The position numbers were made by a program, and so were the translations under genes. DNA of 45,631 nt, from assembly GCF_018881635.1 (NCBI RefSeq), contig NZ_JACVPY010000005.1, positions 1-45,631 on the forward strand, read 5' to 3'. This stretch comes from Polynucleobacter sp. UB-Piko-W3. Its GTDB lineage: Bacteria; Pseudomonadota; Gammaproteobacteria; Burkholderiales; Burkholderiaceae. Below are positions 27,186-36,916 of the stretch, piece by piece. Within the stretch, counting starts at the first letter, position 1; each line of letters opens with the position of its first letter. The notes below the pieces were generated by a model that worked only from the letters and a program-made list of their open reading frames with translations, was not told where the DNA came from and ran no database searches.

Positions 27186-28223
27186 CTAAAAAATATTGGG
27201 CTCAATCTCTAAGCTCACACCAAACTCTTTGTGTACTTTGTCTTGAATACATTTTGCAAGACCTAAGATATCTTGCGCAGTGCCATTGCCATGGTTTACT
27301 AAAACAAGGGCTTGGTTTTCATATACTCCAACATTACCCATGCGCTGACCTTTAAAACCGCATTGGTCAATCAGCCAGCCCGCAGCAAGCTTACGTTTAC
27401 CAGAGACATCTGGATAAGACACTAAGGCTGCATATTTTTTTAGGAGTGTTTCGTATTGCTCATTCGGAATAACGGGGTTCTGGAAGAAGCTACCGGCATT
27501 ACCAATCACCTTAGGGTCAGGTAATTTGTGCGTACGTATTTTGCATACCGCTAGAAAGATCTCTTCTGGGCTTGGATTAGGGTTGCTCTCAAACTGTGTT
27601 GCTAAATCTGCGTAATGAATCTTCGCTCGCCAGGACTTAGGTATTCTAAAGACGACCTTTGTCACGATAAAGCGTTGGGGATGCTGCTTGAAGTAGCTAT
27701 CGCGATAGGCAAATTGGCATGCGTCTTTACTCAGAGTGACAAAGGCTTGCTTCTCTATATCAAACGCCTCAATGTGATCTATGTAATCGGCAATCTCAAC
27801 ACCATATGCCCCAATGTTCTGGATGGGTGCAGCGCCAACTGTTCCGGGAATAAGCGCTAAATTCTCTAGGCCCGGTAAATTATTTTCCAAAGTCCAAGCG
27901 ACAAACTCATGCCAGTTCACTCCGCCACCCACTGCAATCACAGTAGCATTCTGCTCAGAAGAAATGATTTCTTGTCCAGCGATATTCATGAGTAAGGTAG
28001 CGCCAGGTAAGGCTTTGGGCAAAATCACATTACTACCACCCCCTAATACTCGCCATGGCAGATTTTGTTCATTAATTTCCTTCATCACCATCGCAATTTG
28101 CTCTGGGGCGGTAATTTCAAAAGCGATATCGGCTACAGCATCTAGACCAAAGGTATTGCGGTCCTTAAGACCCAAATTGGGCAGCGATTTTGCTGGTGCG
28201 GGAACATTTGGGGTCGAGTTCAT
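27186..28223 (-). CDS. murB: UDP-N-acetylenolpyruvoylglucosamine reductase
   Basis: MurB reduces UDP-GlcNAc-enolpyruvate to UDP-MurNAc with FAD and NADPH. The 345-residue product shows NTFGLDAVADIAFEI, the FAD-binding VLGGGSNVILP, GLENLALIPGTVGAAPIQNIGAYG, a YRDSYFK active-site segment, NAGSFFQNPVI with the catalytic Ser, and a C-terminal LEIEPNIF. Length and motifs fit type I MurB (E. coli-like). It is divergent from yajQ across 97 bases. Confidence 0.96.
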   Translation of the reverse strand: MNSTPNVPAPAKSLPNLGLKDRNTFGLDAVADIAFEITAPEQIAMVMKEINEQNLPWRVLGGGSNVILPKALPGATLLMNIAGQEIISSEQNATVIAVGGGVNWHEFVAWTLENNLPGLENLALIPGTVGAAPIQNIGAYGVEIADYIDHIEAFDIEKQAFVTLSKDACQFAYRDSYFKQHPQRFIVTKVVFRIPKSWRAKIHYADLATQFESNPNPSPEEIFLAVCKIRTHKLPDPKVIGNAGSFFQNPVIPNEQYETLLKKYAALVSYPDVSGKRKLAAGWLIDQCGFKGQRMGNVGVYENQALVLVNHGNGTAQDILGLAKCIQDKVHKEFGVSLEIEPNIF

Positions 28224-28320
28224 GCCACAATCTTATTCGAATGTCTGCCAAATCCGCAGATAATTGCCAGAATAGTAATGAAATTACCCATAGCTCATAG
28301 AAATAGATAAGGAGTTAGAA

Positions 28321-28806
28321 ATGCCCTCATTTGACGTAGTTTGCGAACCCGATATGGTGGAGCTTAAAAATGCCATCGAGCAGGCCAATAAAGAAATCAG
28401 CAATCGTTTCGACTTTAAGGGCTCTGATAGCCGCGTAGAGCAAAAAGATGAAACCTTGATTTTGTTTGGCGATGATGACTTTAAGTTAGGTCAAGTACGT
28501 GATGTACTTTTTGGCAAGATGGCCAAGCGTAATGTAGATGTGCGTTATCTCAAAGACGATAAAAAAGAGACTATCGGTAGCGACAAGCGTAAACAAACCA
28601 TGAAGATTCAAAAGGGCATTACTCAAGAGCTCGCTAAAAAAGTGGTGCGTATCATTAAAGATAGCAAGGTCAAAGTGCAAGCTAGCATCCAAGGTGATGC
28701 CGTGCGTGTTACTGGTGGTAAGCGCGACGATTTACAAGAAACCATGGCTTTGCTGAAAAAAGAAGTAACAGAAGCGCCATTGGGCTTTAACAATTTCCGT
28801 GACTAA
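28321..28806 (+). CDS. yajQ: YajQ family nucleotide-binding protein
   Basis: The 161-residue product begins [19 protein letters not shown] and has [34 protein letters not shown] and a final [10 protein letters not shown], a full-length YajQ/UPF0234 protein. Members bind nucleotides, and some bind cyclic di-GMP in signalling; the role here is unknown. AAGGAG at 28309-28314 sits six bases before the ATG. The gene overlaps xerD by eight bases. Confidence 0.95.
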   Translation: MPSFDVVCEPDMVELKNAIEQANKEISNRFDFKGSDSRVEQKDETLILFGDDDFKLGQVRDVLFGKMAKRNVDVRYLKDDKKETIGSDKRKQTMKIQKGITQELAKKVVRIIKDSKVKVQASIQGDAVRVTGGKRDDLQETMALLKKEVTEAPLGFNNFRD

Positions 28807-29722
28807 TGCATCCTTAGCAATAGCCCCAGCAAGCCAGGAAGCCATTGAACGCTTTTGTGATGCTTGCTGGCTAGAGGATGGGCTGGCACAAAATAGTCTA
28901 GCCGCATACCGCAGAGACCTGTTGCTGCTAGCGCAGTGGCTCTACAAAAATCATTCTTCTGATCTATATGCGGTGACAGAAAAAGATCTCACTGCCTACA
29001 TCGCGCATCGCCGTGCTGATAAAGCCACTACTGCTAATCGACGCTTAACCGTCTTCAAACGTTTTTATCGCCATGCTCTGCGCATTAATTTAGTTAAGAG
29101 TGATCCGTGTATTGGACTGCGCGCCGCTAAGCAAGCATTGCGCTTTCCGAAAACTTTAAGCGAAGATCAGGTGACTGCATTACTCAATGCTCCCGATATT
29201 GAGGCACCTTTGGGATTGCGCGATCGCACGATGTTAGAGCTCATGTATGCCAGTGGTTTGCGTGTTTCAGAAATCGTCTCCCTGAAAACGGTAGCGCTAG
29301 GTTTAAATGAAGGCGTTGTGAGGGTGGTAAACGGTAAGGGCGGCAAAGAGCGTCTTGTGCCATTTGGTGGTGAAGCGGGGCAGTGGTTACGACGTTATTT
29401 GGCAGAGGCGAGAACGCCCTTACTAGAAGGAAAAACGTCTGATGCGGTTTTTGTAGGACGCCATACTGGCACGGGATTAACTAGACAAGCTTTTTGGGCT
29501 TTGATTAAGCGCTATGCAACTCTTGCCGATATCTCGGTAGCTCTATCGCCTCACACTCTAAGGCATGCATTTGCTACCCATTTACTCAATCATGGGGCCG
29601 ATTTAAGGGTAGTGCAGCTGCTTTTAGGACATGCTGATATCTCAACTACTCAGATCTATACCCACGTGGCTAGAGAGCGCCTTAAATCGATTCACCAGCA
29701 GCACCATCCGCGTGGCTCATGA
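28799..29722 (+). CDS. xerD: Site-specific tyrosine recombinase XerD
   Basis: XerD resolves chromosome dimers at dif with XerC. The 307-residue product has an N-terminal SAM-like core-binding domain (about 12-105: [20 protein letters not shown]) and a catalytic domain with Arg155 (GLRVSE), Lys180, His252 and Arg255 ([10 protein letters not shown]), His278 and nucleophile Tyr287 (TTQIYTHV). The terminal HQQHHPRG is typical of XerD rather than XerC. It starts with GTG at 28799 inside the yajQ end. Confidence 0.93.
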   Translation: MTNASLAIAPASQEAIERFCDACWLEDGLAQNSLAAYRRDLLLLAQWLYKNHSSDLYAVTEKDLTAYIAHRRADKATTANRRLTVFKRFYRHALRINLVKSDPCIGLRAAKQALRFPKTLSEDQVTALLNAPDIEAPLGLRDRTMLELMYASGLRVSEIVSLKTVALGLNEGVVRVVNGKGGKERLVPFGGEAGQWLRRYLAEARTPLLEGKTSDAVFVGRHTGTGLTRQAFWALIKRYATLADISVALSPHTLRHAFATHLLNHGADLRVVQLLLGHADISTTQIYTHVARERLKSIHQQHHPRGS

Positions 29723-29776
29723 GTGCGGATTCAAGCTGGCACTCAGTGATTGACGATAAGTGATTAAGATAGCGAT

Positions 29777-30421
29777 ATGACTTTTCATCCAAATGTATTG
29801 CTCATCCCCATTGCCTATCTCATAGGCTCTATCTCGTTTGCAGTGGTAGTGAGTAAATGCATGCGTTTACCAGATCCCCATACCTATGGTTCTGGCAACC
29901 CCGGCGCCACGAATGTATTGCGCACGGGCAATAAATTAGCAGCAGCACTTACCTTTCTTGGTGATGCACTAAAGGGTTATTTTGCTGTGATGTTGGCACG
30001 CATCATCTTGGGCGATCAATCCTTAACTTCGACGCTCAGCTCTTGGGTCTTATGTGGCGTTGTGATAGCCGTATTTCTAGGGCACCTCTTCCCCATCTTT
30101 CATGGCTTTAAGGGTGGCAAAGGTGTTGCAACTGCCTGTGGCATTTTATTTGGCGTCAATGTGATTTTGGGTATAGCCACTTTAAGCACTTGGGTCATCG
30201 TGGCAGTATTTTTGCGCTACTCCTCTTTAGCGGCCTTAGCGGCAGCAGTCTTTGGGCCAATCTATTTTGTATTTTTGTTTGGCTTTCAGCCGATGGGTAT
30301 TGCGCTATTGGCAGTTTGTTTACTCCTCATTTGGCGTCACCGCAGCAATATTCGCAACCTCATGAATGGCACTGAGAGTCGCATTGGTTCTCAAAAAGAT
30401 TCCAAACAGAAAGCACAGTAA
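29777..30421 (+). CDS. plsY: Glycerol-3-phosphate acyltransferase PlsY
   Basis: PlsY acylates glycerol 3-phosphate from acyl-phosphate at the inner membrane. The 214-residue product has about five membrane helices and the three family loops: GSISFAVV and [16 protein letters not shown], then [17 protein letters not shown], then [16 protein letters not shown]. The basic tail is typical. A MAPEG-family gene follows after five bases. Confidence 0.95.
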   Translation: MTFHPNVLLIPIAYLIGSISFAVVVSKCMRLPDPHTYGSGNPGATNVLRTGNKLAAALTFLGDALKGYFAVMLARIILGDQSLTSTLSSWVLCGVVIAVFLGHLFPIFHGFKGGKGVATACGILFGVNVILGIATLSTWVIVAVFLRYSSLAALAAAVFGPIYFVFLFGFQPMGIALLAVCLLLIWRHRSNIRNLMNGTESRIGSQKDSKQKAQ

Positions 30422-30426
30422 AAACC

Positions 30427-30798
30427 ATGACTATTGCTTATGCCTGCGTACTCTTGATGGGTTTATTTCCTTATGTGGCTGCTGGTATTGCCAAAAAAGG
30501 CTTTGAGAATTTTGACAACAGCATGCCAAGACAATGGCTTGCTCAGCAAACAGGCTTTAGAGCTAGAGCGAATGCAGCTCAAGCCAATCTTTTTGAATCG
30601 CTCCCCCTCTTTTTTGCAGCAGTGATTATCGCCAGCATAAACAATGCACCGCAAGCTAGAGTCGACCTGCTTGCTATCGGCTTTGTATTAGCACGCATCG
30701 CTTTTTTGATTTGCTATCTTGCCAATTGGCCAACGACCAGAACGATTGTTTGGGTCCTGGGATCGATTTGTGTAGTGAGCATTTTTTTTCAGATTTAA
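30427..30798 (+). CDS. MAPEG family membrane protein
   Basis: The 123-residue product has four predicted membrane helices and the MAPEG (membrane-associated eicosanoid/glutathione) pattern: RANAAQANLFESLPLFFAAV with conserved Asn-x-x-Glu, then FVLARIAFLICYLANWPTTR, close to the R-x-x-Y/H helix of the family. Bacterial MAPEG proteins have no settled substrate. It lies five bases after plsY and is probably co-transcribed. Confidence 0.85.
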   Translation: MTIAYACVLLMGLFPYVAAGIAKKGFENFDNSMPRQWLAQQTGFRARANAAQANLFESLPLFFAAVIIASINNAPQARVDLLAIGFVLARIAFLICYLANWPTTRTIVWVLGSICVVSIFFQI

Positions 30799-30854
30799 CT
30801 AATTAATCACAATCAGCAAAATACGATTCAACAATACGAGACTACTAAGACACC

Positions 30855-31631
30855 ATGCCAGCTAAAAAATTACCTATCAAAAAAGTAGCAACCAAGGTAG
30901 CAACTAAAGTAGCCACTCAGGCTGCTACCAAGGTTGCAAATAAAAAAGAGGATGTTGGTACGCCTTTGTCAGTTGTTATTCGCCGCCGCATTGAAGCCCA
31001 AAAAGCGCGCTTTCATGCCAATGACAATATTTCGGCATTTATTAAACCAGGCGAGCTTGAGGGCTTAGTTGATGAGGTTGCCCAAAAGATGCAGGCAGTG
31101 CTTGAGAGTTTGGTCATTGATACGCAGAGTGATCACAACACCAAAAATACTAGTCAGCGCGTAGCCAAGATGTTTGTAAAAGAAGTCTTCAATGGCCGCT
31201 ATGTAGAGCAGCCTACACTTACCAAGTTTCCCAATGTCAGTCGCCTCAATGAGCTCATGATTATTGGCCCCATTACTGTGAGAAGTGCTTGTTCCCATCA
31301 CCTTTGTCCTATCATGGGACGCGTTTGGATTGGGGTATTGCCTAGCAAAGCATCGGCCTTGATCGGCCTATCAAAGTATTCACGCTTAACTGAATGGGTA
31401 ATGTGTAGACCACAAATTCAGGAAGAGGCAGTAGTAGAGTTAGCCGATATGCTAGAGAAAAAAATTAAGCCAACAGGTGTAGCCATTGTGATGGAAGCAG
31501 ATCACTTTTGTATGCAATGGCGTGGTGTAAAAGATCGCGACTCAAAAATGATTAATAGTGTGATGCGTGGCGCATTCTTAAAAGATCCTAATTTGCGTCG
31601 CGAGTTTTTATCGCTACTAGAAAAACGTTGA
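30855..31631 (+). CDS. folE: GTP cyclohydrolase I with basic N-terminal repeat tail
   Basis: FolE opens the GTP ring to make dihydroneopterin triphosphate for folate or pterins. The catalytic domain (about 65-258) has zinc ligands Cys146 and His149 (SACSHHL) and Cys219 (DHFCMQW), LIGLSKYSRL, RPQIQE and a C-terminal RREFL. The first 31 residues are unusual: KKVATKVATKVATQAATKVA, a Lys/Ala/Val/Thr repeat like the tail of histone H1-type proteins, encoded by tandem 12-base-like units at about 30884-30940. The enzyme core is sound; the tail is probably disordered and may bind nucleic acid or a partner. Confidence 0.93.
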   Translation: MPAKKLPIKKVATKVATKVATQAATKVANKKEDVGTPLSVVIRRRIEAQKARFHANDNISAFIKPGELEGLVDEVAQKMQAVLESLVIDTQSDHNTKNTSQRVAKMFVKEVFNGRYVEQPTLTKFPNVSRLNELMIIGPITVRSACSHHLCPIMGRVWIGVLPSKASALIGLSKYSRLTEWVMCRPQIQEEAVVELADMLEKKIKPTGVAIVMEADHFCMQWRGVKDRDSKMINSVMRGAFLKDPNLRREFLSLLEKR

Positions 31632-31644
31632 TTGCGTGTTGGGC

Positions 31645-31881
31645 ATGTAAGCATTTAATTGGTTTGGCAAAGCAGGTGTCTATGTTTGCACATCCCTTTT
31701 AATCAGTTTGATGTTGGGGGCATGTGTTTCAGCACCTCCTGAAAATCAAGATCTCACCAAAAATAACCAAGCTACTTATCGCAAAGATTTGCGTGATTGT
31801 CGGGAAGTTTATCCAGAGACGGGGTCTGGGACGCACCTGCGGCAATGGGCAAGCTGCATGAATCTAAAAGGTTGGCGCTAA
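31645..31881 (+). pseudogene. Small lipoprotein gene with stop at codon 2
   Basis: From ATG 31645 the frame reads Met, stop (TAA at 31648-31650), and is then open to 31881. The open part encodes FNWFGKAGVYVCTSLLISLM then LGAC: a basic residue, a hydrophobic stretch and a lipobox, the layout of a lipoprotein signal peptide. About 53 mature residues follow, with a Cys pair and CMNLKGWR at the end, a pattern common in small proteobacterial lipoproteins. No ATG, GTG or TTG lies between the stop and TTG 31708/ATG 31711, which would leave no working signal. So either codon 2 mutated to TAA, a sequencing error is present, or another start is used. It lies between folE and the HiPIP gene. Confidence 0.5.
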
Positions 31882-32041
31882 GTGCAGATCTGCCTGAGAA
31901 TAATTCTCAACTATATTTCTATATAAATCATTGGCTTACGGGGTCCCTAGCAGCATTAATTCATCTCCACTATGATCACCTAAGTTTCTTAGAGGTGTGG
32001 ATCGCTTGCACATCATTCGCTTTTTATTTTTTGGAGAATCC

Positions 32042-32326
32042 ATGAAAAATAGTCGTCGTCAATTTATGATTTTGTCCGCTGCTGGTGCTTGCACCTTGGC
32101 ATTGAACGGTAAGGTTCAAGCTCAAGCAATGGTTGCTGAAACTGATCCACAAGCCAAAGCTTTACAGTATGTTGCCGTCTCTAAAGTCGCTGGCAAGTAT
32201 TGCAATAATTGCGCTCTCTACCAAGGCAAAGCAGATTCTGCTGCGGGCGGTTGCTCATTGTTTGCTGGTAAGCAAGTGGCTGCTAAAGGCCATTGCAGTG
32301 CTTGGGCCAAGATGGCTGGTAAGTAA
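32042..32326 (+). CDS. High-potential iron-sulfur protein (HiPIP)
   Basis: HiPIPs are small periplasmic electron carriers with a 4Fe-4S cluster. The 94-residue precursor has a Tat signal (SRRQFMILSAAGACTLAL, cleavage near VQAQA at about 24-29) and cluster cysteines 54, 57, 71 and 85 in the HiPIP spacing YCNNCALY, GGCSLF, GHCSAW. ATG 32042 is preceded by GGAG (32034-32037). A longer in-frame upstream start is rejected because it would bury the Tat motif. A strong terminator lies at 32392-32422. Confidence 0.93.
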   Translation: MKNSRRQFMILSAAGACTLALNGKVQAQAMVAETDPQAKALQYVAVSKVAGKYCNNCALYQGKADSAAGGCSLFAGKQVAAKGHCSAWAKMAGK

Positions 32327-32391
32327 AAGACTAGCAGGATATTTAGCATCACATGGACTGCTAGTTTCGAGCCCATTTGATTGCCTAGCCA

Positions 32392-32422
32392 AAAAAGCCA
32401 CTCATGCATTGAGTGGCTTTTT
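32392..32422 (+). terminator. Rho-independent terminator after the HiPIP gene
   Basis: AAAAAGCCACTC and GAGTGGCTTTTT form a perfect 12-base stem around a seven-base loop (atgcatt) and end in a T-run on the plus strand. Its symmetry (A-run/T-run) would also terminate minus-strand transcription. It separates the folE-HiPIP region from the HPP gene. Confidence 0.9.
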
Positions 32423-32477
32423 CATTGGGTATACCCAAACTCTATAGCCGCAGTAAAGAAGGTAAAGTAATTCACTC

Positions 32478-33017
32478 ATGAGGCACACCTTTAGATTCTG
32501 GATTAAGCGCTGCTCCTTTTATTTGGGAGGGGATCAACCCCCGGTGAGCTGGACTGAGCGTTTCAGAGCATGTGGCGGCGCCTTGATTGGCTTATTACTA
32601 GTCTTGAGTTTTGCCAAGTTTTTAGGTGAACTCAGTGGAATTGATGAGTGGCTCATAGCATCCTTAGGAGCCAGTGCTTTGTTAGTATTTGCCTTGCCGA
32701 GCAGCCCTATGGCTCAGCCTTGGGCTGTGATTGCGGGTAATACACTTTCGGCCTTGGTTGGGATTAGTGTCACGATTGTTATTCAGAATCCTATGCTGGC
32801 TATGCCGATTGCAGCCAGCTTAGCAATTTTGGGAATGTTCACTTTGCGCTGTTTACACCCACCAGCAGCAGCGGTTGCTCTGATCGCAGTCCTGGGAAAT
32901 GTAATACATTACCGCTATGCATTTTTTCCGGTAATGATCGATTCAATCTTGCTTGTGATTGCGGGGGCGATTTACAGCAATGTCACCGGTAGGTCTTACC
33001 CAAATAGACTGCAGTAG
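32478..33017 (+). CDS. HPP family membrane protein
   Basis: The 179-residue product has a short basic N-terminus and about four membrane helices. Signature parts of the HPP family (pfam04982) are visible: WLIASLGASALLVFALPSSP, MAQPWAVIAGNTLSALVGI and the eponymous LRCLHPPAAAVAL. Some members have been linked to nitrite transport in plastids and cyanobacteria; the function in this bacterium is unknown. It is flanked by the terminator at 32392 and an inverted repeat at 33055-33086. Confidence 0.88.
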   Translation: MRHTFRFWIKRCSFYLGGDQPPVSWTERFRACGGALIGLLLVLSFAKFLGELSGIDEWLIASLGASALLVFALPSSPMAQPWAVIAGNTLSALVGISVTIVIQNPMLAMPIAASLAILGMFTLRCLHPPAAAVALIAVLGNVIHYRYAFFPVMIDSILLVIAGAIYSNVTGRSYPNRLQ

Positions 33018-33054
33018 AAATTTTGGTATTTGGACAGATATAGCACCCCCCTGG

Positions 33055-33086
33055 ATAAGGCTATTTTTGGGAAAATATAGCCTTAT
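33055..33086. repeat. Ten-base inverted repeat between HPP gene and manC
   Basis: ATAAGGCTAT (33055-33064) and ATAGCCTTAT (33077-33086) are perfect inverted copies around a 12-base AT-rich centre. No T-run follows on either side close enough for a typical terminator. It could be a weak terminator for the HPP gene or an operator upstream of the manC operon. Confidence 0.5.
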
Positions 33087-33213
33087 ATTGCACTTTTGCT
33101 AATGTGAAGCCACTTTATAAGAAGTTAGCCACTGATAAAGCGATAAAATCTAGGGTTAATTGCTTTAAAACCGTAAAATTACACAATACATTCAAAAGGT
33201 TAGCTATTTGCTT

Positions 33214-34698
33214 ATGACGCAAGTTTTGCCCGTAATTCTCTGTGGGGGGTCTGGAACTCGTCTCTGGCCGCTTTCTCGCTCCGGATTTCCAAAACAGTTT
33301 TTGGTGCTCTCAGGTGACGGCTCAAATCAAAGCCTATTTCAGCAAGCCATTAGTCGAATTCATTCGGTAGCAAACCAACATGTTTCATTGGGCAAGACCA
33401 TCATCGTTACCAACGAAGAACATCGCTTTTTAGCGCTTGATCAACTTCGTGAATTAAAGAGCGACTCCAAAAAGATGGAAGCCACTTTATTGCTCGAGCC
33501 TTCTGGTAGAAATACAGCCCCCGCAATTACTCTCGCAGCGCTCTATGCGCAGGATCTTGCAGCTGGTACTCATGAAGATCCAATCTTGGTAGTGACCCCT
33601 GCAGATCAAACAGTTGGCAACCCTGCGGCATTTACTAAGGCTCTGCAAGACGCTATTCAAATTGCACAAGAGGGCGCGATTGCCATCTTAGGTATTACAC
33701 CAAATGCACCTGAAACAGGTTACGGTTACATCAAAGTACAGGGTGGCTTAAAAGATGGTGGTTTAGTAGTCGAGCGCTTTGTTGAAAAACCGAATGAAGC
33801 GACTGCCAAACAATACTTGTCTGAGGGTGGCTACTTTTGGAATGGTGGCATGTTTGTCCTAAAGGCCAGCGTATGGTTGGCTGCCTTAAAGGAATATCGC
33901 TCTGATATTTTGGCTGCAACTGAAAAAGCTTGGCATGCAAAATCCTTGGACGCTTCTGGTGATGTTGATTTCTTCCGCCCTGCTAAGGAATTATTTAATG
34001 CTATACCAAGCGAGTCGATTGACTATGCGGTTATTGAAAAGTGCCCTGGCTCAAAATATCCCATCAAGATGGTGGAGCTGAATGCCGGCTGGAATGATCT
34101 CGGTGCTTGGGATGCAGTATGGCAAGTGGGCAAGCAAGATCAAGCTGGAAATGTGACTAGTGGCGATACCTTGCTGACAAACTCCAAAAACTCATTAGTG
34201 CACGCTAGCAGTCGCTTGGTTAGTGCAGTGGGTGTTGAGAATCTCATCATTGTAGAAACTGCTGATGCGGTTTTAGTAGCGGATCGTAAAAATAGCCAAG
34301 ATGTGAAAAATATCGTAGGTCAATTAGAGGCGCAAAAGCGTGAAGAGAAAAACCTGCACCGCAAAGTATCCCGCCCTTGGGGTTGGTATGACAGCGTAGA
34401 TGAGGGTGAGCGCTTTAAGGTCAAGCGCATCCAGGTAAAACCAGGAGCCAGCTTATCCCTTCAAATGCACCACCATCGTGCTGAGCACTGGATAGTGGTG
34501 AAGGGCACCGCTGAAATTACCAATGGTGACCAAGTGCTGCTGCTTACTGAAAACCAAAGTACTTATATTCCACAGGGTCAAACGCATCGCTTGGCTAATC
34601 CTGGTAAGACCCCTCTAGAAATTATTGAAGTGCAGTCAGGTAGCTATTTGGGTGAAGACGATATTGTGCGTTTTGAAGATACCTACGGTAGAAGTTAA
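33214..34698 (+). CDS. manC: Mannose-1-phosphate guanylyltransferase / mannose-6-phosphate isomerase
   Basis: The bifunctional enzyme makes GDP-mannose and can isomerise fructose/mannose 6-phosphate. From ATG 33214 (AAAGGT about 15 bases upstream) the product has 494 residues. The N-terminal domain has [16 protein letters not shown] (8-23), GRNTAPAI and [12 protein letters not shown]; the C-terminal type II PMI cupin has [20 protein letters not shown], the metal-binding [12 protein letters not shown] and [10 protein letters not shown]. It heads a plus-strand operon with gmd and fcl. The phosphomannomutase needed for mannose 1-phosphate is not in the window. Confidence 0.96.
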   Translation: MTQVLPVILCGGSGTRLWPLSRSGFPKQFLVLSGDGSNQSLFQQAISRIHSVANQHVSLGKTIIVTNEEHRFLALDQLRELKSDSKKMEATLLLEPSGRNTAPAITLAALYAQDLAAGTHEDPILVVTPADQTVGNPAAFTKALQDAIQIAQEGAIAILGITPNAPETGYGYIKVQGGLKDGGLVVERFVEKPNEATAKQYLSEGGYFWNGGMFVLKASVWLAALKEYRSDILAATEKAWHAKSLDASGDVDFFRPAKELFNAIPSESIDYAVIEKCPGSKYPIKMVELNAGWNDLGAWDAVWQVGKQDQAGNVTSGDTLLTNSKNSLVHASSRLVSAVGVENLIIVETADAVLVADRKNSQDVKNIVGQLEAQKREEKNLHRKVSRPWGWYDSVDEGERFKVKRIQVKPGASLSLQMHHHRAEHWIVVKGTAEITNGDQVLLLTENQSTYIPQGQTHRLANPGKTPLEIIEVQSGSYLGEDDIVRFEDTYGRS

Positions 34699-34751
34699 GT
34701 GCAGATTGTGAAGTACACATTAATAAACAGATCGTTTTAAAGAGAGATCCT

Positions 34752-35879
34752 ATGAGTAAGCAAAAAGTTGCATTAGTTACTGGTATTACTGGTCAAGATG
34801 GTTCTTATTTGGCTGAGTTCTTATTAGAAAAAGGCTATATCGTGCATGGCATCAAGCGCCGCGCATCTTCCTTTAATACTGAGCGCATTGATCATATCTA
34901 CCAAGACCCGCATATCAATCACCCAGACTTAATTCTTCACTATGGTGATTTAACTGACACGAGTAATCTCGTTCGTATTATCAAGCAGTGCCAGCCAGAT
35001 GAGATCTATAACCTGGGCGCGCAAAGCCACGTGGCAGTTTCTTTTGAGTCTCCTGAATACACAGCTGACGTCGATGCAATGGGCCCACTACGCATGCTAG
35101 AAGCCATTCGGATTTTAGGTTTGGAGAAGAAAACCCGCTTCTACCAGGCATCTACCTCTGAGCTCTATGGCTTAGTCCAAGAGATTCCACAAAAAGAGAC
35201 GACTCCGTTTTATCCAAGAAGCCCTTATGCAGTAGCTAAGATGTACGCTTACTGGATTACTGTGAACTACCGTGAAGCTTATGGCATTTATGCCTGTAAC
35301 GGTATTTTGTTTAATCATGAGTCTAAGCGTCGCGGTGAAACCTTTGTGACTCGTAAAGTGACTCGTGGCTTAGCGAATATCGCTCAGGGTCTTGAGAAGT
35401 GTCTCTACATGGGTAATATTGATGCCTTACGTGACTGGGGTCATGCCAAAGACTACGTGCGTATGCAGTGGCTCATGCTGCAGCAAGAGCAGCCAGAAGA
35501 CTTTGTGATTGCCACCGGTGTGCAGTTCACCGTACGTGAATTTATCATCCGCAGTGCTAAGCAACTGGGTATTACGCTCAAGTTTGAAGGCAAGGCAGAA
35601 AATGAAAAAGCGATCGTAGCTGCCATTGAGGGCGATAAAGCGCCTGCACTTAAAGTGGGTGATGTAGTGGTACAAATCGATCCACGCTACTACCGTCCTA
35701 CGGAAGTAGAAACCCTCTTAGGCGATCCGACTAAGGCTAAAGAAAAGCTTGGTTGGGTTCCAGAAATTACCCTAGATGAAATGATTGTGGAGATGGTAGC
35801 AAATGATTTAGATCAAGCTAAGCAGCATGCTTTATTACAAAAGCATGGTTTCTCAGTTGCGGTTGGTAAAGAGAATTAA
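34752..35879 (+). CDS. gmd: GDP-mannose 4,6-dehydratase
   Basis: Gmd converts GDP-mannose to GDP-4-keto-6-deoxymannose, the first step to GDP-fucose. The 375-residue product has [16 protein letters not shown] (10-25), the [16 protein letters not shown] loop that joins subunits, [20 protein letters not shown] and [19 protein letters not shown], with full-length C-terminal [15 protein letters not shown]. It is the canonical copy, unlike the divergent relative at 20084. It lies between manC and fcl. Confidence 0.97.
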   Translation: MSKQKVALVTGITGQDGSYLAEFLLEKGYIVHGIKRRASSFNTERIDHIYQDPHINHPDLILHYGDLTDTSNLVRIIKQCQPDEIYNLGAQSHVAVSFESPEYTADVDAMGPLRMLEAIRILGLEKKTRFYQASTSELYGLVQEIPQKETTPFYPRSPYAVAKMYAYWITVNYREAYGIYACNGILFNHESKRRGETFVTRKVTRGLANIAQGLEKCLYMGNIDALRDWGHAKDYVRMQWLMLQQEQPEDFVIATGVQFTVREFIIRSAKQLGITLKFEGKAENEKAIVAAIEGDKAPALKVGDVVVQIDPRYYRPTEVETLLGDPTKAKEKLGWVPEITLDEMIVEMVANDLDQAKQHALLQKHGFSVAVGKEN

Positions 35880-35919
35880 AAGTCTATTAAATTCAATAAA
35901 AGATAAAGAAGCCGTTTAG

Positions 35920-36906
35920 ATGCCATCAGATTTGAACCAAAAGATCTATGTAGCAGGCCACCGCGGCATGGTGGGTTCTGCCATTGTGCGCAATCTGAAA
36001 GCTAAGGGTTACAAGAATATTGTGACTCGTACGCATGCGCAAATGGATTTAACCAATCAATCTGCAGTCAAAACATTTTTTGAACAAGAAAAGCCAGATC
36101 AGGTGTATTTGGCTGCTGCTAAGGTGGGCGGCATACATGCAAACAATACGCTTCCTGCAGAATTTATTTATGACAACTTGATGGTACAAAACAATGTGAT
36201 CCATCAAGCTTTTGTGAATGGCGTCAAAAAACTGCTGTTTCTAGGTTCAAGCTGTATCTATCCAAGGCTAGCTCCTCAGCCTATGAGTGAGGATGCTCTG
36301 CTGACAGGTAAATTAGAGCCTACCAATGAGCCTTATGCGATTGCTAAGATTGCAGGCATCAAGATGTGTGAGAGCTATAACCGTCAATACGGCCAATCAC
36401 ACGGTGTGGACTATCGCTCTGTCATGCCTACTAATTTATATGGCCCAGGTGATAACTACCATCCAGAAAATAGCCACGTCATTCCGGCGCTGATTAGAAG
36501 ATTTCATGAGGCTAAGCTAAGCAATGCTCCAGAAGTGGTCATTTGGGGTACAGGTACGCCTAAGCGCGAGTTTTTATACGTCGATGACATGGCTGCAGCC
36601 TCGGTGTTTGTGATGGAGTTGGATAAAAAAATCTACGATGAACAAACTGAGCCAATGCAAAGTCACATCAATGTCGGATTTGGTTCAGATGTCACTATTG
36701 CAGAATTAGCAGCTGCTGTCGCAAAGGCGACCGCTTATGAAGGTAAGGTTAGTTTTGATACTTCAAAGCTAGACGGCGCACCACGCAAGTGGATGAGTTC
36801 AACCCTTTTAAATCAATTGGGCTGGAAACCCCAAGTTCAGCTTGAGCAGGGCCTTGTAAATGCTTACGCCCAAATGTTGACCCAAGCAGAATTTTCAGCA
36901 AGCTAA
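35920..36906 (+). CDS. fcl: GDP-L-fucose synthase
   Basis: Fcl (WcaG) epimerises and reduces the Gmd product to GDP-L-fucose with NADPH. The 328-residue protein shows [14 protein letters not shown] (13-26), [41 protein letters not shown] with active-site Tyr and Lys, and [20 protein letters not shown]. Together with manC and gmd it gives a complete route from mannose 1-phosphate to GDP-fucose. The ligase-like gene starts 10 bases later. Confidence 0.96.
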   Translation: MPSDLNQKIYVAGHRGMVGSAIVRNLKAKGYKNIVTRTHAQMDLTNQSAVKTFFEQEKPDQVYLAAAKVGGIHANNTLPAEFIYDNLMVQNNVIHQAFVNGVKKLLFLGSSCIYPRLAPQPMSEDALLTGKLEPTNEPYAIAKIAGIKMCESYNRQYGQSHGVDYRSVMPTNLYGPGDNYHPENSHVIPALIRRFHEAKLSNAPEVVIWGTGTPKREFLYVDDMAAASVFVMELDKKIYDEQTEPMQSHINVGFGSDVTIAELAAAVAKATAYEGKVSFDTSKLDGAPRKWMSSTLLNQLGWKPQVQLEQGLVNAYAQMLTQAEFSAS

Positions 36907-36916
36907 ATCAATCTCG

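Noticed and set aside
31682..31702. ATG at 31682 with a frameshift as the lipoprotein start
   Set aside because: It needs a one-base change in a T-run and would give a signal peptide without basic residues; the ATG-TAA explanation keeps a better signal peptide.
31797..32045. 82-residue plus-strand frame before the HiPIP gene
   Set aside because: It overlaps the lipoprotein frame, has no ribosome-binding site and no protein-like pattern.
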